A DNA stretch of 61,012 nt from assembly GCA_003220795.1 (NCBI GenBank), contig QHTK01000051.1, forward strand, positions 1-61,012, written 5' to 3'. Below, piece after piece: positions 6,392 to 16,019 of this stretch; the first letter of the stretch is position 1; every line of letters begins with the position of its first letter. The position numbers and the translations under genes were made by a program. Below the pieces are notes generated by a model. That model did not search any database and was not told the origin of the DNA. It was given only the letters and a program-made list of their open reading frames with translations. Source of the stretch: Gemmatimonadota bacterium (lineage in GTDB: Bacteria > Gemmatimonadota > Gemmatimonadetes > Gemmatimonadales > GWC2-71-9).

Positions 6392-9379
6392 CTACGCTCC
6401 ACCGGCCGCGCCGTGCACCACGCGGGCGAGGTAGGTGATCGCGGGCTTGGTGTTGAGCTCGGTATGCACGTGGTAGCCGCGGGGATCGGCGGCGAGGCGG
6501 GCCACGAGGGAGCTCTTGTCGTGCAGATCGCCGAACACGATCGCCTCCGACGGGCAGGCCTGCGCGCAGGCCGGTGTGATGTCGCCGTCACGCACACTCC
6601 GGTCCTCGAGGCGCGCGCGGTTCTGGGCGCCCCGGATGCGCTGCACGCAGAAGGTGCACTTCTCCATCACACCCTTCTCGCGTACCGTGACGTCCGGGTT
6701 GAGGAGCATGTTGAGCGGGTCGGGCCAGCTCTCCCACTCGCCGCCGGGCTCCGCGAAGTTGTGCCAGTTGAAGTAGCGGACCTTGTAGGGGCAGTTGTTC
6801 GCGCAATAGCGCGTGCCGACGCAGCGGTTGTACACCTGGCCGTTGAGCCCATCGGGCGTGTGGTAGGCGGCGTACACCGGACAGACCGGCTCGCACGGCG
6901 CGTTCCCGCACTGCTGGCACAACATGGGATTGACCACGGCGCCGACGCGCCGCCCGTCTGCGCCGCCGGTGTAGTAGCGTTCGATCCGCATCCAGCTCAT
7001 CTGCCGACGCCGCACGACCAGCTCTTCGCCCACGGTCGCGAGGTTGTTCTCCGCGTAGCACGCCGTCACGCACGCCGAGCAACCGGTGCATTTCGAGAGG
7101 TCGATGGCCATCCCCCAGCGCGGCGCCGTTCCTGCGTAGTCGCCGAGCGAGGCCTTCTGGTGTTGTGCCTCGGCCCAGGCCTTCAGCGCCTCCTCCGTGT
7201 ACGCCGGCGCCTCCCGCTCTTCGAACGGATGCGCACCCGGTTTGAGCTCGCGGGCCTGCGCGAGCGACAGCACCTCGATGATCCCGCGGCCCTGCTCCCG
7301 GGCGTCACCCTCGACCGTCGCGAGCCGGCGGTGGTCGCCGGTCTTCACGACCGACACCCGCACCGCGAACGCGCGGCCCCCGAAATCCGCCGCCGCACCG
7401 CTCAGCAGCTCGAACGCGTTGAACGACCGATCCCTGGCGTAGCGGCCGTACGCTTTGTGCCCCTGCCCCGTCGGGACCGCCAGTACGTCGGGCCGGATCC
7501 CCGGGGTGATCCACGCCGGCGCGCGCACCGCGCCGTGCGGAGACTTGAGCAGCAGAATGTCTCCGTTCGCGAGCTGCCATTTCGCCGCAGTCTCGGGGTG
7601 CACCTCGACCCAGGCGTGCCAGGTGATCTTTGAAACGGGGTCCGGGAGCTCCTGCAGCCACGGCTTGTTGGCGCCACGGCCGTCGTGCAGCGCGAGCGAC
7701 GGGAAGACGATCACCAGCGCCTCCCCGGCTCCCCCCCATGCGGGGCCGCCCACGTCACCGAGCAGCTGTGCGATCCCGGGGTCGAGCCGCACCGCTTGTG
7801 TGGGCCCTTCGGCGTACACCCCGCCGTGCTGCAGGGCATCCGTCCAGAAATCCGCGAACTCCCGCCCCTTCGCGACGCGTTGGTGGAGCTCCTTCCAGCG
7901 ATCCAGGAGATAGTCCTTGAACGTCCCCGCCTTTCCCGACACGCGCAGCAGCACGTCCCCCGTGTGCATGGTGTTGGGGAACACGGGCTGCATCACCGGC
8001 TGCTGCAGGGCGTGGATCCCGACCCGCGGACGCGCGTCGCCCCACTGTTCGAGCGGATGCAGGTCCGGGAGCACGAGGTCCGAAGCTGCCGCGGTCTCGT
8101 CCCAGTACGACGAGAAGCTGACCTTGTAGCCGACCTTGCCGAGCGCCTGCGAGAAGGCGGCAGGAAGCGTGTGACCGGGGTTCACGCCGTGCACGAGCAG
8201 CAGATCTACCTTGCCCGCGGCCATGTCGGCCACGAGATCGATCAGCTGCCGGAACGTTCCGGCGTCCGCGATCGACTGATTCGGCCCGAAACGCACCGTC
8301 TTGCCGACCTGTCCCGCGACATAGTTGAGGATGTTCACGGCCGCGACCAGCAGCGCGGCGCCGTCCCCGTACTGGGTGGCGACCCCGCCGCCCACCGCCA
8401 GCCCACCCTGGGACGCGGCGAACTCGCGGGCCAGGCGCTCGATCTCCGTCGCGGCGATCCCGACCGACGGGGCCACGTGCTGCGGCGTGGGGAGCAGGCG
8501 CTCGAGGCGGGCCGCATCGGCGGGGGCCGGCGCGAGCCGGCCGGCCAGAATGACCTGCGCCATGGCGAGCGCGAGCAGCGCTTCGCTCCCGGGCTCGGGG
8601 GCGATCCACTCGTCCGCACTCATCCCGGTGAGCGACAACCGGGGGCCGACGAACACGAACTTCGCCATCGACGTGTCGCGATCGCCGTCGAAGCTGTGCG
8701 CGTGCGTGAAGCCGTTCTGATAGCCGACCGGCGAGAGCCACGTCTCCATGAAATCGGCGCCGAAGGAGACGATGTAACGGGCGCGCGCGAAGTCGTACAG
8801 CGGAATCGCGGCGGTGCCGAAGGCGCGGCGGTTTCCCTCCCGCAGGGCCTCGAACGCAAACGCCTCCTGGGTGACGTGCCGGCCGCCGACCTCCTTTACC
8901 CACGTATCGACGAGCTCGCCGAACGATCCGGTCTCGAGCCCGGTGAGGAACACGATCCCGCGACCGCGCGCCTCCTTCACCTTCCCCGCGAGCCGGCCGA
9001 CGGCATCGTCCCACGACAGCGTCTGCCACTCGCCGTTCGGCCCGCGGGCCATCGGCTCGGTGACGCGGTCCGGGTTGTACAACCCCTGCAGCGCCGCCTG
9101 GCCGCGCGAGCAGAGCCGGCCCTCGTTGATGGGTGATTCCGGGTTGCCCTCGAGCTTGATCACCCGACCTTCACGCACCTTGGCGTGCAGTCCACACCCG
9201 GCCGCGCATTCGCGGCACGTCGTGGCGTAGTACGTCGCGGTCCCCGGGACCTGCTCCTCCGGCGGCACGACGTAGGGGACGAGATGCTCGGTCGGCTCGG
9301 GCCCGATGCCGCACGCCGAGAGCGCGGCGGCACCGCCGCTCGTCGCACCCAGGACCTTGAGGAACCGTCTGCGATCCAT
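6392..9379 (-). CDS. actB: alternative complex III iron-sulfur subunit ActB (molybdopterin-oxidoreductase-like/FeS fusion)
   Basis: Protein of 995 residues with the two-domain layout of ActB. A Tat signal (MDRRRFLKVLG, with SAC at C23 as a possible lipidation site) opens the protein. The first domain is like molybdopterin oxidoreductases and has a cysteine set CRECAAGC...C near residues 55-90; in known complexes this domain carries no molybdenum cofactor. The C-terminal ferredoxin-like domain has CTGCSACVTAC, CQQCGNAPCEPVC, CVGTRYCANNC and CTFC...CAQAC, enough for three 4Fe-4S and one 3Fe-4S clusters. ATG 9379 is chosen because it starts the Tat peptide; the frame extends further but into actA. 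Confidence 0.92.
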   Translation of the reverse strand: MDRRRFLKVLGATSGGAAALSACGIGPEPTEHLVPYVVPPEEQVPGTATYYATTCRECAAGCGLHAKVREGRVIKLEGNPESPINEGRLCSRGQAALQGLYNPDRVTEPMARGPNGEWQTLSWDDAVGRLAGKVKEARGRGIVFLTGLETGSFGELVDTWVKEVGGRHVTQEAFAFEALREGNRRAFGTAAIPLYDFARARYIVSFGADFMETWLSPVGYQNGFTHAHSFDGDRDTSMAKFVFVGPRLSLTGMSADEWIAPEPGSEALLALAMAQVILAGRLAPAPADAARLERLLPTPQHVAPSVGIAATEIERLAREFAASQGGLAVGGGVATQYGDGAALLVAAVNILNYVAGQVGKTVRFGPNQSIADAGTFRQLIDLVADMAAGKVDLLLVHGVNPGHTLPAAFSQALGKVGYKVSFSSYWDETAAASDLVLPDLHPLEQWGDARPRVGIHALQQPVMQPVFPNTMHTGDVLLRVSGKAGTFKDYLLDRWKELHQRVAKGREFADFWTDALQHGGVYAEGPTQAVRLDPGIAQLLGDVGGPAWGGAGEALVIVFPSLALHDGRGANKPWLQELPDPVSKITWHAWVEVHPETAAKWQLANGDILLLKSPHGAVRAPAWITPGIRPDVLAVPTGQGHKAYGRYARDRSFNAFELLSGAAADFGGRAFAVRVSVVKTGDHRRLATVEGDAREQGRGIIEVLSLAQARELKPGAHPFEEREAPAYTEEALKAWAEAQHQKASLGDYAGTAPRWGMAIDLSKCTGCSACVTACYAENNLATVGEELVVRRRQMSWMRIERYYTGGADGRRVGAVVNPMLCQQCGNAPCEPVCPVYAAYHTPDGLNGQVYNRCVGTRYCANNCPYKVRYFNWHNFAEPGGEWESWPDPLNMLLNPDVTVREKGVMEKCTFCVQRIRGAQNRARLEDRSVRDGDITPACAQACPSEAIVFGDLHDKSSLVARLAADPRGYHVHTELNTKPAITYLARVVHGAAGGA

Positions 9380-9390
9380 CGACGCGGGCC

Positions 9391-9957
9391 TCAGTAGTGG
9401 CACAACGTGCAATCGCGGTCCACCTGCCGCTGCACGTGGCAGTTGATGCACCAGCCCATCTTGAGCGTGGCGACCTGATGCACCTGGGGCATCGCGCGCA
9501 CGTCCCCGTGGCACGTGGCGCAACTCTCGGTGCCGAGCACCTTGATATGGCGCATATGGGGGAAGCGCACGAACCCCGGGAGGGCGTGGATCCGGATCCA
9601 CTGCGGCGGCTGCTTGCTCGCCCACGCCTCGCGCACCTTCTTGATCTCCGCCTGATGCGAGGGCGTCGAGCCGCCGATCATCTGGTGGCAGCCGAAGCAG
9701 GTCTGGACCGCTGGGATTCCGGGCTCACTCGAGATGGTGACGGTGCTGTGACAGTAGAGGCAGGGGATCTGGTCCTGGCCGGCGTGGACGTCATGGCGAA
9801 AGAAGATCGGCTGACGGGGACCGGCGAGTTTCCCCGTGTCGGTGATGACGCGAGCTGGGGAGGCAGGTGCAGGTTGTCGGTTTTGCGCCGCGGCTGGGCC
9901 GGCTACGAGGAGAGCGACAGCGACGCCGGCCGCGGCCCTACCACTCCTCTTCGTCAT
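9391..9957 (-). CDS. actA: alternative complex III multiheme cytochrome c ActA
   Basis: Protein of 188 residues with a cleavable signal peptide (AAAGVAVALLVAGPAAAQ). It has five CxxCH haem-c motifs: CLYCH, CFGCH, CATCH, CINCH and CTLCH. The spacing and the stretches FFRHDVHAG, IPCLYCHSTV and RFPHMRHIKVLG match the pentahaem ActA subunit, which relays electrons from the ActB clusters in the periplasm. It is the first gene of the operon; actB starts 11 bases after its stop. ATG 9957 begins the signal peptide. No clear ribosome binding site is seen. Confidence 0.9.
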   Translation of the reverse strand: MTKRSGRAAAGVAVALLVAGPAAAQNRQPAPASPARVITDTGKLAGPRQPIFFRHDVHAGQDQIPCLYCHSTVTISSEPGIPAVQTCFGCHQMIGGSTPSHQAEIKKVREAWASKQPPQWIRIHALPGFVRFPHMRHIKVLGTESCATCHGDVRAMPQVHQVATLKMGWCINCHVQRQVDRDCTLCHY

Positions 9958-10034
9958 CAATCGCGCTCGATGGCGAATGTATGGTTCGTCGGTGGAACGG
10001 CTTGCGGGCGCCGGAATGTAGCGCCAGCGGCGAA

Positions 10035-10050
10035 CGGGGCACAAGCCCCG
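10035..10050. other. small GC hairpin upstream of actA
   Basis: CGGGGC and GCCCCG pair around a 4-base loop (ACAA). It sits 16 bases after the stop of the DUF3788-like gene and 78 bases before the actA start, so it could end the upstream transcript or shape the act leader. There is no T tract. No other feature is visible in the 108-base gap except two TACATT boxes on the minus strand that could act as -10 elements. Confidence 0.35.
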
Positions 10051-10065
10051 CGCGGAGCGGCGCCG

Positions 10066-10536
10066 TTACTCCGGCCGTGCCAGAAACTGGTGCTTCAGCC
10101 GGACGATCTCGACGAACGCCTCGACGGCCTCCAGGTCCGGAAACTCCATCCAGCACCACCGTACCCCCGCCGACACCGCCCCGCCACGGATCGCCTGACG
10201 CAACGTCTTGGGCATGCCGTCGCCGACGGCGAACTCACGCTCCTCGAGCTCCGACAGCACGAACGTGCCGCTGACGCCCGCTTCCATGGGATGGAGGTAG
10301 CCGAGCTTGCGCCCGCCGACCTCGTACATCCACACCCACTTCCACGCGGTGCCCATGAACACCACCTGCTCGGTGACGTGCTTGAGCGCGCGGATGCCCT
10401 CGCGCGCCTTCTTGAAGCGCCGCGCCGCGCGCGGCGGGAGATCCTTGATCGGCGCGTCGGATTTGGGACGCTTGCGCGGGCTGTCGTACAGATTGGTGGC
10501 CCAGTAGCCCGGCGGCTGATGGTCGATGGGGATCAT
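10066..10536 (-). CDS. DUF3788-like small cytoplasmic protein
   Basis: Protein of 156 residues, no signal peptide or membrane segment. The pattern of an aromatic-rich core (GTAWKWVWMYEVGGRKLGYLH), then a strand-helix stretch (VSGTFVLSELEEREF) and a WCWMEF segment before a basic C-terminal helix resembles DUF3788 proteins, whose function is unknown. The recognition is by pattern only. The ATG overlaps the stop of the BNR-repeat gene (ATGA) and is preceded by AGGAG, so it is translated from the same message. Its link to the exoprotein upstream is not understood. Confidence 0.6.
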   Translation of the reverse strand: MIPIDHQPPGYWATNLYDSPRKRPKSDAPIKDLPPRAARRFKKAREGIRALKHVTEQVVFMGTAWKWVWMYEVGGRKLGYLHPMEAGVSGTFVLSELEEREFAVGDGMPKTLRQAIRGGAVSAGVRWCWMEFPDLEAVEAFVEIVRLKHQFLARPE

Positions 10537-13500
10537 AGCTCTCCTATTGTAACCTCGAGCTCCCGCAGGCGCGCCAGCAGGCGCTCGAGCGAGCGCTCCA
10601 GGTCCCCGACGACCGCTCGCTCGGCCGCAGTCGGGACCGCATCGGCACCCTCCACCAGGTTGTAGGCGGCGATGAGATCAGCGTTCAGACGCGTCAGATT
10701 GCCCTCGCCGCGATCCCCCGCTCCCGGGCGCGGCGCCGGCCGGCCCGCCCCGGACTCGAGCGCCGCGGCGCGGGCGTCGAGCGAGTCGAGCGTGGCGCTC
10801 CGGCCCGGCGCCGCCCGCTCCCGTACGCGCTTGAGGCGCGCCTGGAGCGAGTGCACCCGCTGCAACGCCGTCGAGTCCGAGACCACGGCGCGAACCAGGC
10901 GCAGTGCCAGCGCAAATTGCTGCTCCAGGGCGCCGGGCCCGGGCCGCAGGCGCGGATCCATCCGCACGGCGAGCGGCTGGGTGAGGGTCATCCCGTCCAC
11001 GGTGAGCCGCACCGTGTAGGATCCCGGCAGTACCCACGGCCCACGCGGCTCGCGCGGCGTATCACCGGGGATGGCGGAAATCGGATACTCGTGCTGCAGC
11101 GCGGGGGGCGGGGCGCCGTGCAGGTCCCACACGAAGCGATGCATCCCCCGCTCGGTCGCAAGCGCCGGCGACGGTCGGATCCATGAGAGAGGAATGTTGA
11201 CCGCCGTGTCGGGGGGCTCGGGACGACCGTCGCTCGCAAACCGGCGCACCAGGGCGCCCGACCGGTCGCGAATCTCGACCACCACGGGTCCCGCCGCCGG
11301 TCGGGCCAGGTAGTAGTCGAGCATCGCGCCGTCGGGTGGGTTCCTGCCCGCGGGCTCGTCGGGGGGGAGCGGCGTGTCGGTGTTGCCGTTCCAGCGAACT
11401 CGAACGGCGGGCGCCGGGCGGTACAGATAAGGGCCTCCCGCCGCGGCGGCAGCGGCGGCCGCCGCGACCTGGCGCAGCGGGGTGATGTCGTCGAGGATCC
11501 AGAACGAGCGTCCATGCGTCGCCACGACCAGGTCGGTGTCGCGCACGACGAGGTCGCGCACCGAGCTCGCCGGCAGATCGAGCCGCAGCGATTGCCAGTG
11601 ACCACCGTCGTCGAACGACACGTACACGCTCCGCTCCGTCCCGGCATACAGCAATCCCCGCCGCACCGGGTCTTCGCGCACCGCGTTCACGACCTCGTTC
11701 GACGGCATGCCCTCGACGACCTCGGTCCACGTCCTTCCGCCGTCCTTGGTGCGGTAGATATGGGGGCGGAGGTCGTCGAGGCGAAAGCGGTTCACGGCGG
11801 CGTAGGCGACCAGCGTGTCGAAGTGCGAGGCCTCCATGAGCGAGACCTTGCTCCACGGCGTGAGCGCGGTCGGCGTGACGTCCGTCCACCTGCGCCCGCC
11901 GTCGTGCGTGACGTGGATCAGCCCGTCGTCGGTGCCGACCCATAGCAGTCCGGGCCGCGTGAACGACGGCGCGATCGTGTAGATCACGCCGCGATGTCTA
12001 CCCTGCTCCGGATCGAGCGGGGCAAACGCCCCCAGGCTGGCCGGAACCTCCGCGGTCGGGCGCGTGAGATCGGGGCTGATCGTCTGCCAGCGCTCGCCGC
12101 CGTTCAGCGTCTTGAAGACGACGTTCGCACCCAGGTAGAGCACGCGCGGGTCGACCGGCGAGAACACCACGGGCATGGTGCGCACCCAGCGATACTTTCC
12201 CATGCGCACCGGCTCGGGGGAGACATCCTGCACCTGCCCGGTGCTCCAGTCGAAGCGCGAGATCTTTCCGCCGTATACGATGTCGGGGTGCAGCGGATCG
12301 GGAGCGACATAGCCGTACTCCTCCGCGCCGACGGGACGCCACTCCCGGAACGTGATCTGTCCGTCGTTGCCGCGGCTCACGATTCCGGCGGACCCGCTCT
12401 CCTGCTGGCCGCCGTACACGCGGTACGGGAACTGGTGATCGGTGCTGACATGGTAAAACTGCGCCGTCGGCTGGTTGTACCACGAGCTCCACGTCGCTCC
12501 GCCGTTCACCGTGACGACGGCGCCCTGGTCGCCGGCGAGCAGGATGATCTTCGGGTCGTCCGGGTTGATCCACAGGCGGTGGTAGTCGTCGCCCCCGGGG
12601 GCACCGCGGAACGCGGTGAAGGTCCGGCCGCCGTCGGTGGACTTCCAGGTCACGACGTTCGCCACGTAGAGGACGTCGGCGTTCTTCGGGTCCACCTTCA
12701 CCTCGTTGAAGTCGCCGTCGCGCCCCCAGAGCCGCGGGTCCGCGTTGACGCGGTGCCAATGCTCGCCGCCGTCATCGGAGCGGTACACACCGCCGCCCTG
12801 CGCGGCCCCGAGCACCGCGTACATGCGCCCGGGCTCGCTCGCGCACATCCCGAGGCCGATGCGGCCGAGCTTGTCCTCTGCCGTCGGCAGGCCGACGGTG
12901 ATCCGCCGCCAGGTAGTCCCGCCATCGGTCGACTTGTACAGACCGTTGTTGGCCGATAGGGTCCACGAGCTGCCGATCTCCCAGGGCGCCTGGCGTGCCG
13001 CCCACAAGACGGCGAACACGGTCTGCGGATTCGCCGGGTCGAATGCGACTTCTACCGCGCCGGTGTTCTCATCCTGGTAGAGCACGCGCTGCCACGACTC
13101 GCCGCCGTCGGTCGAGCGGAACACGCCGCGCTCGGTATTCGCGCCGTAGGGATGGCCGAGCACGGCGACGAGGACGCGACGCGCATCGTGCGGGTCGACG
13201 ACGACAGCCGGGATCTGTTGGCCGTCCGCCAGGCCGAGGTGGCGCCACGTCCGCCCCGCGTCGCTGGACTTGTAGATCCCGTCGCCCACCGACAGGTCGG
13301 GCCGCTGCAGCCCTTCGCCGCTCCCGACGTAGATGACATTGGGCTCGGCGGCGGCGACCGCGAGCGCGCCGATCGAGCCGGTCGGCTGGCTGTCGAAGAG
13401 CGGTGCCCAGGTTCGCCCGTAATCCGTGGTCCTCCACACGCCGCCGTTGTTGACGCCGATGTAGAACAGGTTGGACTGGCCCGGCACGCCGGTCGCGGCC

Positions 13501-13643
13501 ACCGTGCGGCCGCCGCGAAACGGGCCGATCGGGCGCCAATGCAGCTCGGCGAAGAGGGACGGGTCGTATTGCTGAGCGCGAGCGATTGACGGTAAGACCG
13601 CGATGAGCCAGAGCGACGACGTCAGCGGACGTAGGGTGATCAC
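10533..13643 (-). CDS. secreted BNR/sortilin-type beta-propeller protein
   Basis: Protein of about 1036 residues. It begins with a signal peptide (SSLWLIAVLPSIARA, cleavage before QQ). It then carries many BNR/Asp-box motifs of the form S-x-D-x-G-x-x-W (YKSSDAGRTWRHL, FRSTDGGESWQRV, YKSTDGGTTWRRI, YRSDDGGEHWHRV), forming one or two VPS10/sortilin-like beta-propellers. The start HWRPIGPFRGGRT is characteristic of large exoproteins often labelled glycosyl hydrolase, mostly without proof of activity. A C-terminal beta-rich part and a coiled tail follow. GTG 13643 is chosen for the signal peptide and a GGGAG 9 bases upstream. A role in surface binding or proteolysis-linked scavenging is only a guess. 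Confidence 0.82.
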   Translation of the reverse strand: MITLRPLTSSLWLIAVLPSIARAQQYDPSLFAELHWRPIGPFRGGRTVAATGVPGQSNLFYIGVNNGGVWRTTDYGRTWAPLFDSQPTGSIGALAVAAAEPNVIYVGSGEGLQRPDLSVGDGIYKSSDAGRTWRHLGLADGQQIPAVVVDPHDARRVLVAVLGHPYGANTERGVFRSTDGGESWQRVLYQDENTGAVEVAFDPANPQTVFAVLWAARQAPWEIGSSWTLSANNGLYKSTDGGTTWRRITVGLPTAEDKLGRIGLGMCASEPGRMYAVLGAAQGGGVYRSDDGGEHWHRVNADPRLWGRDGDFNEVKVDPKNADVLYVANVVTWKSTDGGRTFTAFRGAPGGDDYHRLWINPDDPKIILLAGDQGAVVTVNGGATWSSWYNQPTAQFYHVSTDHQFPYRVYGGQQESGSAGIVSRGNDGQITFREWRPVGAEEYGYVAPDPLHPDIVYGGKISRFDWSTGQVQDVSPEPVRMGKYRWVRTMPVVFSPVDPRVLYLGANVVFKTLNGGERWQTISPDLTRPTAEVPASLGAFAPLDPEQGRHRGVIYTIAPSFTRPGLLWVGTDDGLIHVTHDGGRRWTDVTPTALTPWSKVSLMEASHFDTLVAYAAVNRFRLDDLRPHIYRTKDGGRTWTEVVEGMPSNEVVNAVREDPVRRGLLYAGTERSVYVSFDDGGHWQSLRLDLPASSVRDLVVRDTDLVVATHGRSFWILDDITPLRQVAAAAAAAAAGGPYLYRPAPAVRVRWNGNTDTPLPPDEPAGRNPPDGAMLDYYLARPAAGPVVVEIRDRSGALVRRFASDGRPEPPDTAVNIPLSWIRPSPALATERGMHRFVWDLHGAPPPALQHEYPISAIPGDTPREPRGPWVLPGSYTVRLTVDGMTLTQPLAVRMDPRLRPGPGALEQQFALALRLVRAVVSDSTALQRVHSLQARLKRVRERAAPGRSATLDSLDARAAALESGAGRPAPRPGAGDRGEGNLTRLNADLIAAYNLVEGADAVPTAAERAVVGDLERSLERLLARLRELEVTIGEL

Positions 13644-13717
13644 GCGCGAACACTCCCGAGGGAAAGATGATCGGTACGAGAATCGGCGGGTGATTTGACA
13701 CCACCGCACCGCCCGAG

Positions 13718-14851
13718 TCAAGCGACGATCGGGTGGGCCGCCGCCCGAAACCGCCCGACGTCCAGCAGCCGCGCCACGGATACGCCCGGGACCGCCATCC
13801 GACCGTCCTTACTCATCGTGAGCTTGATCACGTCGGCGTCGCGCCCGTACCAGCGGGAGCTCGGCTCCAAATCCGAAGGGTAGACGCATAACGGCAGACC
13901 CGCCACGGCGAGCGCGGCCTGCGAGCCGATCCCCGTCTCGGGCATCGTCCCGACCCAGAGCTCGGCTTCGTACGCGGCGGCCTGCGCGTAGACCCGGCAC
14001 ACCTCCGCGAGGCCGCCCATGCGGTGCACTTTGATGTTCCATACCCGCGGCCCCTCCAGGTCGATCACCTGCCGCGCCACCGCGGCGCTGGTGAGCGTCT
14101 CGTCGAGGCAGACCGGCGTGCTGAGCGCCCGGCCGAGCACGGCATGGCCGACGAGCTCGTCCGGGGCGAGGGGCTGCTCGATGTACAGCAGGCCCGCGTC
14201 ATCGAGGGCCCTGAGACTCCGCTCGTCGGCCGGCCACGCGTAGGCGCCGTTGGCGTCGACCGTGAGCGGGAGATCGACGCGGCTCATCGCGGCGCGCGCC
14301 GCGGCCACGGCGACCGCGTCCCAGCCAGGCATCACTTTGATCTTCACGCGGCGGTAGCCCTGCTCGAGCGCGGCGGCGACGCGCCGCGTGAGCGTCCCGG
14401 GTTGCCGATCCTCAGGGATTCCGAGAGCCACGCCGCACGGGACGCTCGCCGCCGCCGGTACGCCGAGCCGCAAGGCGACGAGCTGCCCGAGTCCGACGCC
14501 GCGGTGATGGGCCTCCAGGTCCCACGCCGCCGTTTCGATTCCCGCGCGCGCAAACGGGTTGCCGCGCACGCCGGCGCGCACCACGGCATCCACGGCTTCA
14601 GGAGCGTCGAACTCCTGCCCGGCAATGCGGGGGAGCAGGACGCGCGCGATCAGGTCGCGGGCCCCGGCGAGCGTCTCCTCCGAGTAGAACGGCAACTCGA
14701 ACGGCGGCGACTCGCCGTACCCGACGTGGCCGGCATCGTCGTGCAGCGCGACGACGAGCGAGCGGCGTGCGTCGATCCGGCCACCCGAAATAATGAACGG
14801 CTCGACGAACGGAATCGTCAGCTCGAACAGCTCAACCCGGGTGATGCGCAC
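13718..14851 (-). CDS. enolase-superfamily enzyme, o-succinylbenzoate synthase / N-acylamino acid racemase group
   Basis: Protein of 377 residues with the capping domain and beta-barrel of the muconate-lactonizing subgroup. Catalytic and metal residues are all present: K170 and K172 (VKIKV), metal ligands D199 (VDAN), E225 (YIEQP) and D250 (CLDET), and K274 (NIKVH). The closest pattern is MenC type 2, a family that includes N-succinylamino-acid racemases. No other menaquinone gene lies nearby and the neighbours are catabolic enzymes, so racemisation or epimerisation of an N-acyl amino acid or dipeptide is as likely as menaquinone synthesis. The GTG start overlaps the upstream gene by 20 bases. 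Confidence 0.8.
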   Translation of the reverse strand: MRITRVELFELTIPFVEPFIISGGRIDARRSLVVALHDDAGHVGYGESPPFELPFYSEETLAGARDLIARVLLPRIAGQEFDAPEAVDAVVRAGVRGNPFARAGIETAAWDLEAHHRGVGLGQLVALRLGVPAAASVPCGVALGIPEDRQPGTLTRRVAAALEQGYRRVKIKVMPGWDAVAVAAARAAMSRVDLPLTVDANGAYAWPADERSLRALDDAGLLYIEQPLAPDELVGHAVLGRALSTPVCLDETLTSAAVARQVIDLEGPRVWNIKVHRMGGLAEVCRVYAQAAAYEAELWVGTMPETGIGSQAALAVAGLPLCVYPSDLEPSSRWYGRDADVIKLTMSKDGRMAVPGVSVARLLDVGRFRAAAHPIVA

Positions 14852-15983
14852 CGGCCGCGAGGTCGAGGAAGTGCAACGTCCCGTTGCGCCGCTCGAGTCT
14901 ACCCGTCGCTTCGAGCTCGAGCAGCGCGGCGACGAGACCGTCGCCCGGATCGAACAGCAGCGCGTGGAGCGCCCGCTCGGTCCGCGAGCCGCGCGTCGCG
15001 GGGTATTCCGACAGCGGGAGTTGGAAGAAAGTATGCAGCTGCACGCTCTCGCAGCCGCGCCGCGCGTACTCCACGATCATGCGGCCGGAGCAGATGTTCC
15101 CCGTGCCGCATAGCGCCGGGAGTACGCCCGGGGCCACTGCGTCGAGCACTCGCAGGTTCCGCGCACTCAAGTCCCAGCCGCCGTAGGCCACGCCCTGTTC
15201 GGCATCAAACAAGCGGTTGAAGCAGACGAGCGCGTCGGCATCCCGGCACGCCTCCATCATATCGAGCTGGAATACGTCGTCGAAGCGCGCATTCATCAGC
15301 TTGACGGCGAGTCGTACCGCGCGTGGCGCTGCCGCGCGGATCCGACCGGGGACCTCACGCAGCCACCGCATGATCTGGTCGCGGTCGCCAGCCAATGCGT
15401 CGCCCGCGAGCGTCGGCGAGAAGTCTTTCTCGACCAGGAGCGGGGGCGCGCCTGCGCCCCAGGCGTCGGCGAGGAGCCGCGTGGTGTAGCGGTACTCGCT
15501 GTCACGAAACGGGTCCGCCAGCCGGGGGAGGTGATACTTCACCGAGGGCACCACCAGGAGGCTTCCCGCCCGCGTGAGATCGCGTCCCGCCCGCACCAGC
15601 GCGAGGTATTCCTCCAACGAGCGGTCCCACCCCCGGCCCTTCCAGGTGACGGTCCACCCCGGCCGACCGCCCGCGCCCCCACGCCGCTCGACCTTCATCT
15701 TCGTTTCGTGGATCGCCCACGCCGCCATCGACTGGCTCCCCGCCTCGTCCTGCGCGATCAGCGTCTTCAGGACCACGAACGCGAGTCCCGCCCGCGCGTC
15801 TTCGGCGAGCTGATTCTCGTTCAGGGACAACTGGCCTGAGCCCTTCCCGATGGGATGCGGAACTGTCTCGCCCAGGTAACGTGCCGTGAGGTCGATCCCG
15901 TATGTCTCGCGCACGTGGTCCGAGAAGTCGCTGGGGAGTTCCCGCTTGAAGCGCTCGAAATCCCGCTCGATCTCCGATGACAT
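14832..15983 (-). CDS. dihydroorotate-dehydrogenase-like TIM-barrel protein
   Basis: Protein of 383 residues. The C-terminal half has the DHODH-type FMN-barrel end: FNRLFD, GGWDLSARNL, then PALCGTGNICSGRMIVEY and an RGCESVQLHTFFQLP stretch similar to the final phosphate-gripping strands of class 1 and 2 DHODHs. The N-terminal 150 residues (GKGSGQLSLNENQ, AAWAIHETKMKVE) do not look like canonical PyrD. The genomic setting is not pyrimidine synthesis. It is probably an FMN oxidoreductase of unknown substrate. ATG 15983 is used; an upstream in-frame TTG exists. The gene lies 36 bases after the flavin oxidase gene and overlaps the enolase-superfamily gene. Confidence 0.7.
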   Translation of the reverse strand: MSSEIERDFERFKRELPSDFSDHVRETYGIDLTARYLGETVPHPIGKGSGQLSLNENQLAEDARAGLAFVVLKTLIAQDEAGSQSMAAWAIHETKMKVERRGGAGGRPGWTVTWKGRGWDRSLEEYLALVRAGRDLTRAGSLLVVPSVKYHLPRLADPFRDSEYRYTTRLLADAWGAGAPPLLVEKDFSPTLAGDALAGDRDQIMRWLREVPGRIRAAAPRAVRLAVKLMNARFDDVFQLDMMEACRDADALVCFNRLFDAEQGVAYGGWDLSARNLRVLDAVAPGVLPALCGTGNICSGRMIVEYARRGCESVQLHTFFQLPLSEYPATRGSRTERALHALLFDPGDGLVAALLELEATGRLERRNGTLHFLDLAAGAHHPG

Positions 15984-16019
15984 CCGCGCGCAGACCAACC
16001 CCGGGGCCGTGCCCCGGGG

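Noticed and set aside
10533..13643. BNR-repeat protein considered as a sialidase
   Set aside because: The Asp-boxes are present, but no sialidase FRIP motif or arginine triad could be placed; VPS10/sortilin-like propellers fit better.
13718..14851. Enolase-superfamily gene considered as a plain menC of a menaquinone operon
   Set aside because: No menA, menB, menD, menE or menF-like gene is near; the neighbours are catabolic. The catalytic residues cannot separate synthase from racemase activity, so no symbol was given.
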